64,000 nt of DNA. Source: Todiramphus chloris collaris. Taxonomy: Eukaryota; Chordata; Aves; Coraciiformes; Alcedinidae. The notes below the pieces were generated by a model. It saw only the letters and a list, made by a program, of their open reading frames with translations, did not search any database and was not told the DNA's origin. Of the stretch, positions 49,341-63,277 are shown in pieces. The stretch covers positions 57,619,341 to 57,683,340 of the forward strand of contig JANVCC010000018.1 in assembly GCA_025345505.1 (NCBI GenBank), given 5' to 3'. How positions within the stretch are numbered: the first letter of the stretch is position 1; each line of letters begins with the position of its first letter. The position numbers and the translations under genes are program-made.

Positions 49341-49483
49341 ACATGGGAAGAGGGAAAGAGCGCCAACAACCAACAAAACACTCCAGACATACTTCACCAG
49401 CACTGAAGGGGGGACAACAGCTTCTTCCAATCTGCTGGCTACATTCTTCCCAGTGCAACCCAGTAAACAAGTCACTTAGTTCA

Positions 49484-49523
49484 CAAAAAAAAAAAAAAAA
49501 AAAAAACAACCCAAAAAAAAACA

Positions 49524-49554
<31 letters not shown>

Positions 49555-49651
49555 AAAAACCCCACAAAACAAACCCACAACAAACCAAACAAGCTAAACC
49601 AAAACCACACCACAAAAAAAACCCAACAACACCAACCACACCAAAACCTGT
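49484..49651 (+). repeat. Poly(A), poly(C) and A/C-rich tract
   Basis: It begins with a 23-A run, then AACAACCC, nine As, a 15-C run (49524-49538), ten As and about 90 bases of CAAA/CCACAC units with almost no G or T. It starts about 140 bases beyond the 5' edge of copy F. Confidence 0.9.
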
Positions 49652-51002
49652 CTCGTACACACCCAGGTATCAATTCCAGTTCCCTTTTGGGCAGGGCTGC
49701 CACACAGCCACTATCCAGTCTGCACCCAGGCACAGGTATTCCTCCTGCTGAGATTGGCCCACGCACTGATGTTCTTGGTTCAGAACCTTTCATGACACCA
49801 TTCAAGATTAAATGATCAACCCCAAACCATTCTGGCTTGAAGTAATGTACCATGTGTCATGACTACCACAGTAGAATAAAGAGATACCAAAACTCACTTT
49901 GTAAACCATGCCATTTCAACAACAGACAATCCCTATCAGAAACACTTAGGAGCACGGAAAATGAAAAGACAGCAGTAAGCGATAGAGTCAGTATTGTTAC
50001 TACAACATGATTTACTATGTTCTTCTGAGTGCCTACTGAAATGCATACCTTTGAGAGCTGACATCCACATGACTCTGAGCAAAAGCAAAGCAGTTAAAAA
50101 TTAAGGAGGTAAGGGAGGATTTTAAAAACTTCCCCCACCTTCAAACTTCCCCCCCAGTGTTCAACCGAATATCTCTCATCTGGAATTGTATTTTAAGATC
50201 ACTAGTTCTACATACTAACACCTCTCTGACTTCTTCAGTGAAAACACACACTAGGAGAACTTGAAAAAGGGAGCAACTAATCTTTAAAGTTTGGAACTTT
50301 AAAAAAGCATCTTTCAACTGATCAGTATTTCTAACACAAGTGGATCCATAATATGAGCCATAATACTAATATTTTGAGTAAGAGCTAGCTCAAAGCCAAT
50401 TTCTGCAGGCATTCAAGGAAAAGTGTCAAAGGAACATATCCTAATAAATTAAAGTTTAAGGAAAACTAAGCAGAAGCACATACCTTTTTTTTCCAAAAAC
50501 TGCTAGTGATTTAACATTGAAGTGTTACATACAAAAATACATTACACAGTTTTCTAACAGATAAATACAGACTATGGAAAGTTTGCACTTTCCCCCTCCC
50601 TAAGGGAGATCTAACTTCTGAAACTCTATGCTTTCAGGAGCTGTTGAAAAGACAGAGGTAGAAAGAACTGTTTGATATGTCAATAATGACATCAATCCTC
50701 CATTGCTTAAGCACAAACCTGATCTGCTTATTACTTACATGGTGTAAGAAAGAGGATTAAATATGAGAAGAGTGAACTTGCCACAATTTGCTTCGCAACA
50801 TTAATAAAATGTTCAATAGTAGTTTTGTGGACAAGTCTGCTAAAGTAAAATGTTCAAATGGCCTTGGAAGAAGCTATTTGACAACACAGCATTAGTCTCT
50901 GAAAGAGAGTCAAGGCTATTTGCTATGCAAGTGCTGTAAAAATCATCCCCTTGGTATGGAGAATGCATGTTCATCTTCTCTCCAAATCAGATTTTCGTTA
51001 TT

Positions 51003-51217
51003 CCGTGTGATATTAATCTCCATGGGGGTGGACACCTCTGTGAAAGTGCAATGGTTCATCTCCTGGTTCTGGTCAATTCTTGTTTTAATCTCATTTCCAG
51101 ATCAGAGTCTTCACACATAGTGAGATATTAATCTCTCTAGGGACAGACATCTCCACTGGCCTTAAAGGCATGCAGCTCCCCCTCTTCTGGACAATTCTTA
51201 TTTTAATTCTAATTTCC
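51003..51217. repeat. Diverged tandem duplication, about 115-bp period
   Basis: Copy 1 (51003-51098) and copy 2 (51117-51217) share GTGA(GA)TATTAATCTC, then G(T)GGACA-CTC, TTCTGG-CAATTCTT, GTTTTAAT/ATTTTAATT and ATTTCC in the same order. Divergence is substantial, so the duplication is old. Confidence 0.65.
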
Positions 51218-51368
51218 TGTGATTTATATTTCTCTTTCCAGCTTAATATATTCAACTTCACTCTTCCCAACAAGTCTCCTCTCTCCTTCTTCTGCCTCTT
51301 TTCAGAGATTTTCACAGGAAAACTACCGGTTTAGACCCTTTCACCAATCATTACCCTCAAAATCATCA

Positions 51369-51434
51369 TAGGTGTTATTGGTGTTATTGCCAGGTGGAGA
51401 TGTTATTGGTGTTACTGTTAATAGGTGTTATTGC
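51369..51434. repeat. Small GGTGTTATT minisatellite
   Basis: Five degenerate units of TGTTATTG(G) or GTGTTACTG type lie within 66 bases. ATAGGTGTTATTG occurs at both ends. It lies 150 bases right of the duplicated segment. Confidence 0.8.
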
Positions 51435-54400
51435 CATCAACACTACTTGCAAACATTCATAATGCTTGCCTTATGAAGGACTAGCTTTCCCAGTGGGGTT
51501 TAATTCTGTGCAGCCTTGCTTCATATAAAATCTCACTTGCCTGTTTCACAGCTAGGTAACAAACTAGAATGCAAGCTCAGAGAACTTAAAGTATAATGAC
51601 TTATCGTAGACTTTGCCAACAGTCAAGTCTCTGTGCACACAGTCCTCTTCTGGAAATGAGAGGTGTAGTACAAACAGACCTCACAGGAGCATCATGAGGC
51701 TACAGTATTTCAGTATTAGTCTTATAAGGGACAAGAGAATCTCAGAGGAAGAAAACTGGTTAGAACCAGAGATCTTTAGCCTGCATGATTATCTGGCCTC
51801 AAACATCTTGAGACCTTATCTTTGCTCTTCCCACTGAATACAGAGCATTGTACCAATACGGTATTTAATTTCACTATCTAAACAAGCTTTCAATTTTCCC
51901 TGCAAGGTTTGCTTCTCAGCCTTGAAAACATAATCACTCTCATCACCAAACTAATACATAATTCTCATCTTCATCTCCCATTTGCTCACCACTTGAATAA
52001 CCTACCACTCAAATGGTTAAATCCAAAAAACAGAGATGCACATTTGTAAAAAGGGCAAGAGACATTATTTCAAATATATCACTACTCTTTCAGAGCACGT
52101 TTCTCTTACATGTTTTGTCCCACTGATTTTTATACACTCTGTTGCAGGCAGCCTTCCTAATGTGCTAACTAATTTTTCTATTGTTATTTAATAGAAAATA
52201 AACAAGTAGTACCTATGCTAGGAATTTGGTTCAAAACTTCAGGAAAAGGTGAATGTCCTGATTGTCTCAATTTACCAAGCATTAGTTTGCTTCTCAGCAC
52301 AGTTCTTATACACATGAACTACACTACCATATTCAGAGGACAGCAAACCAGAAACTCCCATGTCTGAAGGGGTCTAGCACTTCACAGGGAAGCTCAGTTC
52401 AGAGCTTGTAGACTATACACCGCAATATCCTTAGGAACACAACACTCCCCTCCCCCTTTGGAAAACCTCACATGTGAAGCAGAGACATTTGGCCCACAGG
52501 AAAAAAAAAAACTAAACTGATGTGATTCCTACACTACATGCAATGGGTTCTGAGATCTTCACTTTCTGTGATGCTTCAGTTTAGTGGCCAGCATCTATTG
52601 CACCGAACTGCTTGCCTATGTAGATACAGCCACAGTCTTCCTAAGACACAGCAAAACATGATTGCCCTGACAATTACTAGTGTCACAGATAAAACTGCCA
52701 AGATCCTTCTAACTTCTCACCATAGCAGCTCATAAGATCTCAAGAGCAAAAAGGTAGTGCAGCTAAGCGTGCAGACAGCTCTACCCAAACATAACCTTAT
52801 TTTGCCTTTGGAAAATACTTCCATTCGCAGTCATTCAAGTTAAAAGCTCAAACTCAAAAAGGAAGCCTTCCTACTTATCCAGGTGAGTGGATTTTCCGAG
52901 TCTTCCATTCAAAAACTTTTGGAAAGCAAACCGAAATACACTTCAGAACATTTATCCAAAATTTTATTTAATTTAATTTTACCCTGCATTTGCATTTTCA
53001 TACATGATCCTTATGTCCATCTGTCTGCTAGGGTACTATCTTCTGCAATTCATTAGTCAAACACTGATTACAGTCCCCCATTAGGAATATCTTCTTTTCC
53101 CATGCACTTCATCTCCTGCTATTACAACATTTCATCATGCCAGAATCTGTAAACTGTGTCTGAGAACAAACTACTTTGTATCTTAGGTAAACTGATCAAT
53201 CATATATGAAAGAAACCAAAAATACTCCAGGGAACCTAGAAGTATTTATATATTTTACCACATATAAACACATTCCTCAAACAGCCACTGGGTCCATTTA
53301 TGAGCTATACATCAATTACTGAACATTTACATAAGAGATACAATCATTGGTAGTTTATCCTATACACTGCTAAAGGCAAATCCTCTTAATTATATTGAAA
53401 ATTTTTGTCTAAAGTTATGTGCAATTCTAATGTTCTTAATGTTTCTACACCTTCTCTACTTTTTCCCCTTCTCCCAAGATAAGAGAAATCCTGATGCCTC
53501 CTCCCCCCTTTTTAAATTGGATTCTGAAATGCAAAATTGTACAGAAATAGTATCTTTTCTGAGCCTAAACACAGCCAAAGTACTCTTTTACATAAGAAGG
53601 CCCCATTTTGCCTCAACACTGAGACAGTGTACTCCCTTCTCTTTCTTACACAAAAAAAATGTAAATTTAATCAGATGCTTGATTACTATAGTTGGGATAA
53701 ACAAGCAGGTGAGAGAGAATGTAAAGGAAGTGTAGGAAGGATACTGTCACAAACAAGACACAGTCAGATGCAGAATTGCTCAGAAAAGCATTAGGAAGTA
53801 AACAGAAACCAGCTTTACCTGGGTTCCTCCTTGACAAGGCCTTTTTAATATAGTAAACTGGAGGATAAAGATACCCTGATCCAGGAGTTTAAAAAAAAAA
53901 ACCCTACAGCAATAAAACAAGCGCTGAGCAGAAGCAAGGAAGAAAGTGGAGAATTATCAGGAAAGTTACCAAAACCCTCCGACTTGCAGCTGGGAGCCTG
54001 GAAAGTGAGGTCTTAAGCAAGAAGGTATTCATCTCGCGGGCCAGTTATGGTGGTTTGGTTTTCTGTCCTATTTAATCTGGCAATACAGTCGACACACAGC
54101 ATGAGTAGAGCGGTTGGAATTTTACTTACTACTGTCACACACTTACAATTGTTCGTGTAACAAGATGATGATAAAACATGAGTTATTCCTAAAGTACCAA
54201 AAGCTAAGGTGCAGCAACAAGCATGGGCTTATCTTTTTTTGATTCTTGGTCCACCTTTTGCATTTTACAGAGATTAAAATCATCATCCTCACTGATGGCT
54301 CACTACTGAAGAAACTTAGCAACTTCAAGATTTCCACAACAGATTTACGGACCCTTTTGCCACTTTTTAATATTCCACTGCTTTCTTCAAACCCTTTCTT

Positions 54401-57400
54401 TCATTTACATGGCTTCAAGGCAGCCACCATCTTAGGACTCAGTTCTCAACCACAATGCAATAACTGATGTAATGTGGAAGCACATGAAAAAGGCTTAAGG
54501 GTTTTTTTTATTATACATTTTTTTATTATAAAATTGTGATCCCAGGACCGATTTTTTTTTTACTCCAACACAAGAGCAGTTGCTTTTCCTTTGAGAGAAG
54601 TCCCCTAAAGATAATTTTATGGATTTTGATGCCCTAGCAAGGAAAGTAATACCATTATGCCTCCCCTGTATTTCATAAATCAAAGAAAGATTATGTTTTC
54701 CCTATTTTCATAGTAGTAGTCATGGCAAGAAATTCTCCAAAACTACCTTCTACTACAGTTTTGTTACAAGTACTTAGGCCTGCTATGCCCAGAGAACAGG
54801 ACTTGGGCAAGAACTTTAAGTATCTATGAAGTAACCAACATCAGCACTGCAGTGTGCCTCCAAAGTGAGTCAAATTGTTATTTTATTTAGGAGATAAATA
54901 AAAACATTTGCCAACTTCATTCAGTTGTTCCTGTATCTTCTAGGGACTGTCTAATTTATCAACTTTTTAAATTTGAGCATCATCTTTGTCATTTTTTTCA
55001 GGTTTTTTTTCGGTTTAGGCTCATGATGCAAATACTTCACATCCAAGTACAGAGGTTGTTTCATTTGGGGTTTTTTCATCACATATTCACTTCAATAAAA
55101 CAGATTTTTGTTTTTATTTTTCTTTTATAATTCTCTTAACTTCAACATCACAGAACAACAGTGACCTATAAATTACTTTGTTGATTTCAGGTGACAAATG
55201 AAGAATAGGTGTTTTAAGAGATAGATAGCCAAAATTCTTTCCCTGAAACACAAACTATCTAATATTTGTTTTCATTCCCATTTCCATGCTTAAGCAAACA
55301 GAGAGAGATGTTTATAGTTAGCATCTGGATATTATCACTACACAAAGCCATCCAACAGATTATTTCGGTATTCCTATGGTCTGCAAATGTCATTATTAAT
55401 CACAAGTGCTACTCTTTTAGGTTCACAGTCTCATCATGCAGCCCATAAAGCTCAGACCAAAGATTTTCAAATACATGGTTTCTGTCAAATTGAAAGTAAT
55501 GGACAGTCTCTCCTCTTCTGAATGCTCATAAAGAACATCTGTGCAGACTCTCTAAACAAGAACATAATCTCACCCTTCCCAAATGGTGGTCACTTAATGC
55601 AACTCCTTGTTCAACAGTTGACAGAAACACCAATAAATCACCAGAAGAACTGCACATTCGGAGTATAAACTCAAAGAAATATGGATAACTGAGCCAGAGG
55701 GAACAACCACCACCCTCAAAAAAGCTGTTTAGTAAATCTACTTCAACATGTTTAAAGCAACCTATAAACTGAGCCTGGTAGTTAACTGCTGCTGTGCAGA
55801 CACAGGATACACAAACTGGTGAGGAACTTACTCATCCCTGGAAAGGACTGCAGACCTGGAAACACTTCATGCCTTCAGCATGACTCAGAAGGAGCTGTTA
55901 ACCTGCCCTGTAGTATTTAACCAAATCAGTATACAGGGATTTCAAAGAAAGGGGGAAGGAAGAAAAAAAAGGTAATAACACACCACCTAGGAATGTAACA
56001 CCTTCCTACTTGTGCAAGATGAATCAAGGCATTAAACTAACTTCAAAGAAAAAAGCTAAGCAGGTTGTCTATTAACAGCATCCAAAATCAGTAACTACTA
56101 ATAGAATTGTTTTACAGCATTAAAAGTTAATTAGTTTAAAAAAAAAAAAACAGTTATTTTACTGGCAACTTCTCACTGACAGGTTTCAGCCATCTCAGAC
56201 AGAGGAAAAAAAAAAAAAAAAATCTTTATATTCCATGACATTACACCTATCTATTTAGTCTGTGCTTACAAGAGAAATTATATTCCCTTTTATTACTAAG
56301 CTTTGTTTCAACTGATTCAGAAATCCAAATCATTACAGACTGAAGCTTCTAGTCTCACCTGGAAATATTCGGTCTGAAATTTACACTTACACATATACAT
56401 ACATTATAGCTTTATGTATCTATGCAGCAAGGACACGAAGATTTTTCTTGGGGGTGAGGTCTGTTCATGGTTTGTCATATTATCCAAAAAAGAAAAGGTA
56501 GCAAGGAAGAGGAAAGCCAATCCCAGAGAGATTTACAAATGCAAGAAACTTCCCATAAATAGACCTTTTGCACTAAACAAGACCACACACACAAAGTATT
56601 CATATGCTGAAGAGCTGGCAAGCCTGTGGAATTAGCTGGCAATTTTTAGTACTTTCACAAGTCGGGTCAGGATGGATTACTAGTAAAAACTAACCGAAAA
56701 CAAAAAAAAAAATTGTTCGGATTTTCTGAATTGAATAAGGAAAAGACAGAAAAGACCATTTTATTACATTTGTGTTGTGAAAAAGAGCAGTGTCTTTGAC
56801 TAGAAATTTTCTAGCTGGAAAAAATGATCACTGAATGTACCAAACAACACTGCCATGTGAACAAAGACAGATACAGCTAAGTAGTGAAGCCAAGGAGCAT
56901 ATAAACATCTCCTGAAAAATCTAAGGGTATTTACACTCCTTAACTGGTTTTGAGTAAGGAATCTCACATATTGTGCCTCCATTCAGTTATGGCATGAAAC
57001 CCCGTAACAAGGCCATAAACTTCATCCAACAAAAATCAAGGAGAGAAAAGGAGATTTAAAAAAAAAAAAAAAAAAGGGGGGTGGGGGTGGAATAGAACAA
57101 TCAAGGGGGGGTTGAGGGCTCAGGGAAAATAAGAATAATAGGTAGAAAGATGACAAACCACTTTTTTCAGTGCTGGGGGAAGGGATTATGGGATGGTTCA
57201 ATGGTTCTGAGTTTGATCTGGAGGTTTTTTTTTTATGTATGCATTTTTTTTATTATTGTGGAACCAACACCATTACCTCCTCTGTAAAACATATACTGAA
57301 AAGCTAATACACCAATGTTTCGGTGTATTGTTTACTTAAAACAATACTCAGATTTCAGCACACTCATTTGAAAGATACCTGAAGAAATGTCTTTGACAAA

Positions 57401-59935
57401 TACAAAAATAAAAACATTTCTTCAAAGGAATCAGAAGCTGAACAAAAGATAAAACTGCCTTCAGTATTTTCAATTAGTAGGTTTTAGCGAATTGTCCCTT
57501 TAAAGCATTTTAAGTACAGTGACTGAAAGCTTCTCTCTGCTGTATAAAGTCATGAACTCAGTCACATTTCTTCAGTGCTCTCACGGTCTGCAAATGCCAT
57601 CACATTTACAAAGAACAAGGAAACAGGGGAACATTAGGAGAACCAAAACAAGTAATACTCCTCATTTTCATCTTACTCCAGCCTAACACCACACAGAGAG
57701 TGATGTTTCACTGAAAGAAGTGAAGAAGACAAAAGCAGTCTAAAATTTCAGAACTTCAATACAGTTTTTTATTTATTACTTAAATCCTTGAATATTTTAA
57801 AAAGCAACAGGAATCCCAAATCACGCCACAGGATTCACAAATAAACACAACCTGTATTCAGAAATAACAACAAAACATCAGTAGTTGGTTCAAGAAGTCA
57901 GCTATCTAGTCAAAATTTTAATTCTGAGCTGGTTTGAATTCATAGGAACTACAGCCACGACTGTTCTTCACAGCATTTTTCTCTTCTGGTAAATATTCAT
58001 CAGTCATTTTTATTATTAGGGAACAAGTGTTTACACACAAAAGAAAGCATACAACTCCACCTCAGAATAGATTGAGCAACCAGTGTGTAATAATTAGAAT
58101 GAACATACCATAATTTAATTGCAGCAGAACTTGGTTTTCAAGTATACAACAGTGTCTCATAAGTCAGAAGAATTAAGTTCATGACATGGTAGTTGAGAAA
58201 TGGCTTCTTTTGCTACTCAATTAATAAATATAATCACATGTTGTTAGTAAATGGCAGGTGAAGTAAATGACTTTCTGGCAAACTGAAGGGTCCAATCTTT
58301 CATACACTGGCTAACAAAAATAACCTTAAATTCTTTCCTCAGTACTATGGGTAATCTTTTCACAGCACCACCCTCAAGAAACTGAGTTTCTCAAATATTT
58401 TACTGAGACGTATACTTGGTGCATTACTGTAAATATCAGCTGACTCCATATACATACAATGTTCTTGAAAAGAACAACTGCCTGACAAGCCCATGCACAG
58501 CACCTTCTGGCTTACAACAAGTTTTTACATGTTAAAAGTTAATTCATACCTAGGAAAATACTGATAATCTTTTCCCTCTCTGGACTATTAGACCAGAGAA
58601 TCCGTATTAGACCTTATCCACACTCAAAGTTTTTTTGTTTGTTTGCACACCCACCATTGAGTAATCTAGGGAAATAAATAAATAATTTTAAAAAAGATAA
58701 ATAAACCAATCACAAAACTATTAGCGAGTATAGCTATGCCAGCAAAAAATCCTAATGCAGTCCCAAGTTTTAAACCCACAGGAAAATAAGTTTACAAGTA
58801 CAGCTTACTCTGCTTGAGAAAGCGATTCAAAGTTCTCAGTACAAGGTTGCCCCACTGCTGTAACGTTTGCTGTGATTTGGGGGAGGCCCTGCTGCCATTT
58901 AGCATAGGCCAGCACGTCTCTCTCCTCTACAAGGAGATTCAGATGCTTTTAACCAGGGACTAGTGTGTTGCTTACATGTCATGTTACTATTCTGCAGCTG
59001 GTCTTGCCATGTTCTTACCCCAGAATACAGTCACCATTACAGAGGTTACAACAAATACATTGACTCAAATTCCTGATTGTCCACCCAGTGCTTTAAGCAT
59101 ACATTGCCCCTCTTGAGGCTGAATTCAGCAGCCTCAATTCTACTACCTCTTTATCTCTCAACAGCAGAGATTATCTTAACAACTTTGCAAAACTTTTAGT
59201 CTGTGGTCCTTCAGATAAAACAAATCACAGCACTCTGGCACTAGTGCTCCTGTTGAATATTTTTAGACTGTTTAAAATTAAAAAGTGCAAAGGCTGTCAA
59301 GGCAAAGATTTGGCCATGACAGCAATCACAAAATAAATTCAGTCAGAACAACAAATAAATGGTTCCTGACTGAAATGTGTAGAGATTTGTTAATAAAAAT
59401 ACCAACTTTTATGGAAATTAAATTTCAGTAACAAAAAGCAAACCTAAAAACCTGTTGTTTCAAACTCACTGATCAATACTTCACCTCTACCCTTCAATGG
59501 ACAAATGTAGCTTATTTACAGAGAAACATATGAGATAAAGTCAACTAAAAGAAGCTCCTTAAATATGTATTCTTTATAATGGATAATTTTAATCTTATTT
59601 CCACAATTTTCATGCTTATTGAGAAGCTCAACATTCAGAAGAAAAAAGAGATTTAAAATAGCCTCACATGCCACCAATGTCAGCTTTTCAAGTCTGAGGG
59701 TACAAGTGCAACAAACCTACAACAAAACGCTATTGTTTTTTGTCATATTCAGTGTTCTGGGGTCTGGAGCAGCATGTGGCTCTTTTGTTTGTTTGTTTCT
59801 TTGTTTAAACGCAGCACTGAGTTGACACAGATACAACTACAATTTCCTGTTCAGGAAAAGATTTCAGTGTGTTTCTGTTAGCTTCTAGTATTTATAAAAC
59901 TTCTAGAAAATGCAAACTTGCCTTTCAACTACATA

Positions 59936-60058
59936 GCTTCCTGGTAAGAGCAGACTGTGACTTCAAACTACATGGTAAGGTGACTTCATACTGGGTAGTT
60001 TGCATCATTTTAAACTACACAGTTTAAAGTCACCTGTAGTCAAGGCTTACCAGGAAGC
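59936..60058. repeat. Imperfect 123-bp inverted repeat (hairpin)
   Basis: The inner arms 59979-60001 and 60012-60034 pair at 20 of 23 positions around a 10-base loop. The outer arms GCTTCCTGGTAAG (59936-59948) and CTTACCAGGAAGC (60046-60058) are exact reverse complements. The left arm carries about 19 extra bases between the two paired blocks. It could be a small foldback transposon (MITE), a microRNA-like hairpin, or a chance inverted duplication. No TIR family is recognised. Confidence 0.8.
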
Positions 60059-62171
60059 AGTATGAGGTAATGGCCTTTCTGACTACAAAATTCGGTACAG
60101 CAGGACCTTATGATCAGCCAGATGCTACAAAACTCTCACCAATGCTATTTCCCACTCCTCAGCTGACCCACGCTGGCCTTTAGAAACCACAGCCATTTTT
60201 CCCCTTCTACCCACATCCACCTGTTTCATGGGCCATTCTATTTTAAGACCCCATGGGACAGGGAAGGGCAGATCATGCAGGGGAAAACATGAAACTGCAG
60301 AACCCGGCTTTAAACTGGTTCCTGTTGCATCCCAAATTGGGTGTCACAACATCCTCTAATTCTAGCCTGGTATCTAGGTGTCACCTCCTCCAAGCTCTCT
60401 ACTGCTTGCCATGACACCAGCTCTCTACTAAGTGACATTAATAAGCCACTACTTGCTTACGTTTATTTAATAAATGCCTTAGCTATGCATTGTAATGAAA
60501 GAACATGTTTAAGTCCAGTTTACTCAAAGATGCATGTCGGGGAAGGAGACACTAGCATTGTGTCATCAGTTTGCATGCAGTCAGACAGCATGTAGCCTCA
60601 ACCACGTTCACCCAGTCTAACCCCTCCAGCTCCAGAGGGAGCACCAGGCATCTCCTCTCACCCCTCTCCATGCCCTCCTGACTCCTCTTTGCATTTCCTC
60701 AGGTGAACAAAGCACTGAACAGTGAGTGTACAGCCAGCAGGACTAAAAACAGCACAGGTTCACCTAACAGGAGCTATGCACCTTTTACAGCTTGCTGTCA
60801 AACCAAGCTGTTCAACCATCAGCCCTCATCCTCCCATATACCAGATTTACATCACCACACATCTGCAAGTCAGCTAAACTGACCAATCAAAAAGAAACTA
60901 AAGCCAAGTCCCATCTTTCCTTAAAGAAAATTCACAAAGCTAAACCAACTCGCCCACTGGCCACATGGTGACCAGATCTAGGCACAGGCAAAGTCCTGAG
61001 AACTACTGATGTGATGGAAATGCCCCTGCAGCAGCAGTAATTTAAATTAGCTTAATGGCATCGGCAGATTGTAACTGAAGTTCCAAATCTGAGTGCATAC
61101 TTCTGGGAGCAGCACTACAAAGGCATCTTTCCATGACAATAATAAACTATGACAGACAGGATCCCATCAGCACATGAAGACACAAGGCGTGTCCTGACTG
61201 ACTCAGTTATCAGGACTAAAGTAATAGTTTTGGAAGCTTCATATTACACATTCAACAGGATCTGTGCTGCAAGAGGAAAAGTAGAGAGTTCACCAAAACA
61301 GACGCTAATGTGAAGCAAAGCTGACACTTAGTGACGTATCCAGCTTCTGAGAGGCAAGATGACCTAAAGGTCTTCCAGCTAAAAAGGTCATACAAAGACA
61401 TCATAAAGACTCCAGAGCAAGAAGCAACTGTACAGCAGTGTTGCAGATCTCTGCATGTTAATCCAGATACTGTCAATCTTTACATGTAAGAGGATAAACT
61501 CTTTTTAACTCACTTGTATTAAGAGCATTTCAGGAAGAGGAGACAAACCACAGTGGTAAGCATTAAACAGGTTAACTCTCCCAGACATCCAACAAGAGGT
61601 CACAGGTCCTTCAAGAGTGTTGCTTAAGAGCCTTCCCCTTCCTCCACAAAAGGGCTGGTTAGAGACTCCCCTTTCCAAAAGTCTTGCTGACCACTGACAG
61701 AGCCATCCCACAAACCATCATTTAACCACATGATCTGAGCTCTTCAGTAATGAAATAGTCAGTTCCATAAAAGTGTCAGCTCGCAACTAAGAGAGGGACA
61801 AATGGTCAAAAAAGCAAAGCAAACGCCAGAAACTGCATTTATCCATGAACACTATGGATAGGGAACAGAACGGATATCTTTACTAAGCACTATATAAATC
61901 CATCAGACAGCTGTCTCTTGGATACTCTAAGCAAATGTAGAACTGGAAAAGGCGGCTGATAAAGGGCAAAAAGAAGATATGGAATGGTACCTTCATAGCA
62001 CGTAGCTACAGCGGGACTTTTCCAACTAGAAAAGGAACAATTGAGAGGGTGGAAAAACTCTGTGTGGCATGAAGAAAGTAAATTGGGAGAAACTATTAAC
62101 CACTTCTTAATATAAGAGCTACAAGATATTAAATATAACTATCCATTTCAAAAAAACTAAGGACCATAGCT

Positions 62172-62219
62172 TTTTCCACAGAACATAGAGATTCCTTTTC
62201 CACAGAACATAGAGATTCC
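62172..62219. repeat. Exact 24-bp tandem duplication
   Basis: The unit TTTTCCACAGAACATAGAGA plus TTCC is present twice in a row with no mismatch, so the duplication is recent or was corrected. Confidence 0.97.
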
Positions 62220-63259
62220 TTGTCACAAAGTGAGGTGAATGCTAAAAGCAATCCAGGCTGAAAATGTTATTAGGCACAATCACAGTTAGGAGAATCCACT
62301 TAAAACATTAAATACCAGCACGCTGTCTCTGCACAGACAGTACTGCAGACGGTACTCAGAGGAAGCCACTCACCTTGCCAAAATCCCTCTCCCATGAGTG
62401 CTCACTGTCAGAGACTAGATACTGGGCTAGGTGGACCTTTGCCCTCATCCTGCACAGATAGATTCCTTAGCTCCCTCATTTTTTTTATATTTTTAAATTT
62501 AATTTGTAATTATCTTAAGTAGATCTTAAACTAAGGGCAAGACATCCACTTGATTTAAGATTCACTGTTTACATCACTAGCAAACTGATCAAGGAGTACC
62601 ATAATTTCTCAGACAAAAGGAAGTAAACAAATTTTCTAGGGTCGATGTGTTCTGAGTGTCTTCCTGTTAAGTTTCACTTTGAAAAATTATTTCCATTTTA
62701 TATTTGTAGCATTTTATCTGAAAATACAGGTAGACAAGTGATGTCTGAACCAACAGTGCCACGGAAGGAGCTGAATGTATAAAGGAAAATAAAATATTTG
62801 GGAAGGAGGGCATGAAAGCAAGAAAATAACTTCACTTTTAATTCTGCTTATCTTCCATATAATTTGTCAATACATTTTAACAGCTTGGTGGGAAAAAAAA
62901 AAAGCTACTGAGAAGTCTCTTATACATACACGCCTACCTGCACAAGTGTCTCTTGTATATCACATGCAAACTGTAGCACATTCAAGGATAAAATGACTGA
63001 AGCAACTTTTACTGTTCTGACAGCAGAGCTAATTTGAGTTTAATTACTTTAAAGAATTTTAAAACATTTTCAAAAGCCCTTCATTTCCTCTACTACATGA
63101 TTACAAATTTTTAATAAATTATATATGCTTATTCTGATGTTCATGAATTTCTCTATAAATATATTTAATTACAAAATCCTTATCAAACAAATAATATCTT
63201 CTACTTTATAATGTGACATTTCTAAGTTAGATTTTCTCCCAGACTGTAACTATTATATT

Positions 63260-63277
63260 GGGGGGGGGGGGGGGGGG
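63260..63277 (+). repeat. Homopolymer of 18 Gs
   Basis: An uninterrupted G run between TATATT and ATTAAT. Its length is uncertain. Confidence 0.9.

Larger units (their letters stand above)
49652..59935. other. Unique AT-rich DNA, nothing recognised
   Basis: No convincing gene or interspersed repeat. Small features are the duplicated locus at 51003-51434, A runs at 56138-56150, 56204-56222 and 57058-57076, the last followed by GGGGGGTGGGGGTGG, and T-rich tracts near 54500 and 57225. The 101-codon plus-strand frame at 53430-53735 has no domain I know. Confidence 0.5.

Noticed and set aside
49327-49853. Gly/Phe-rich frames of 83 and 125 codons on the minus strand
   Set aside because: They are the complement of the poly(A)/poly(C) tract.
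60110-60480. Possible LTR with an AATAAA near its end
   Set aside because: No clear TG/CA ends, no target-site duplication and no sequence I recognise from an ERV family.
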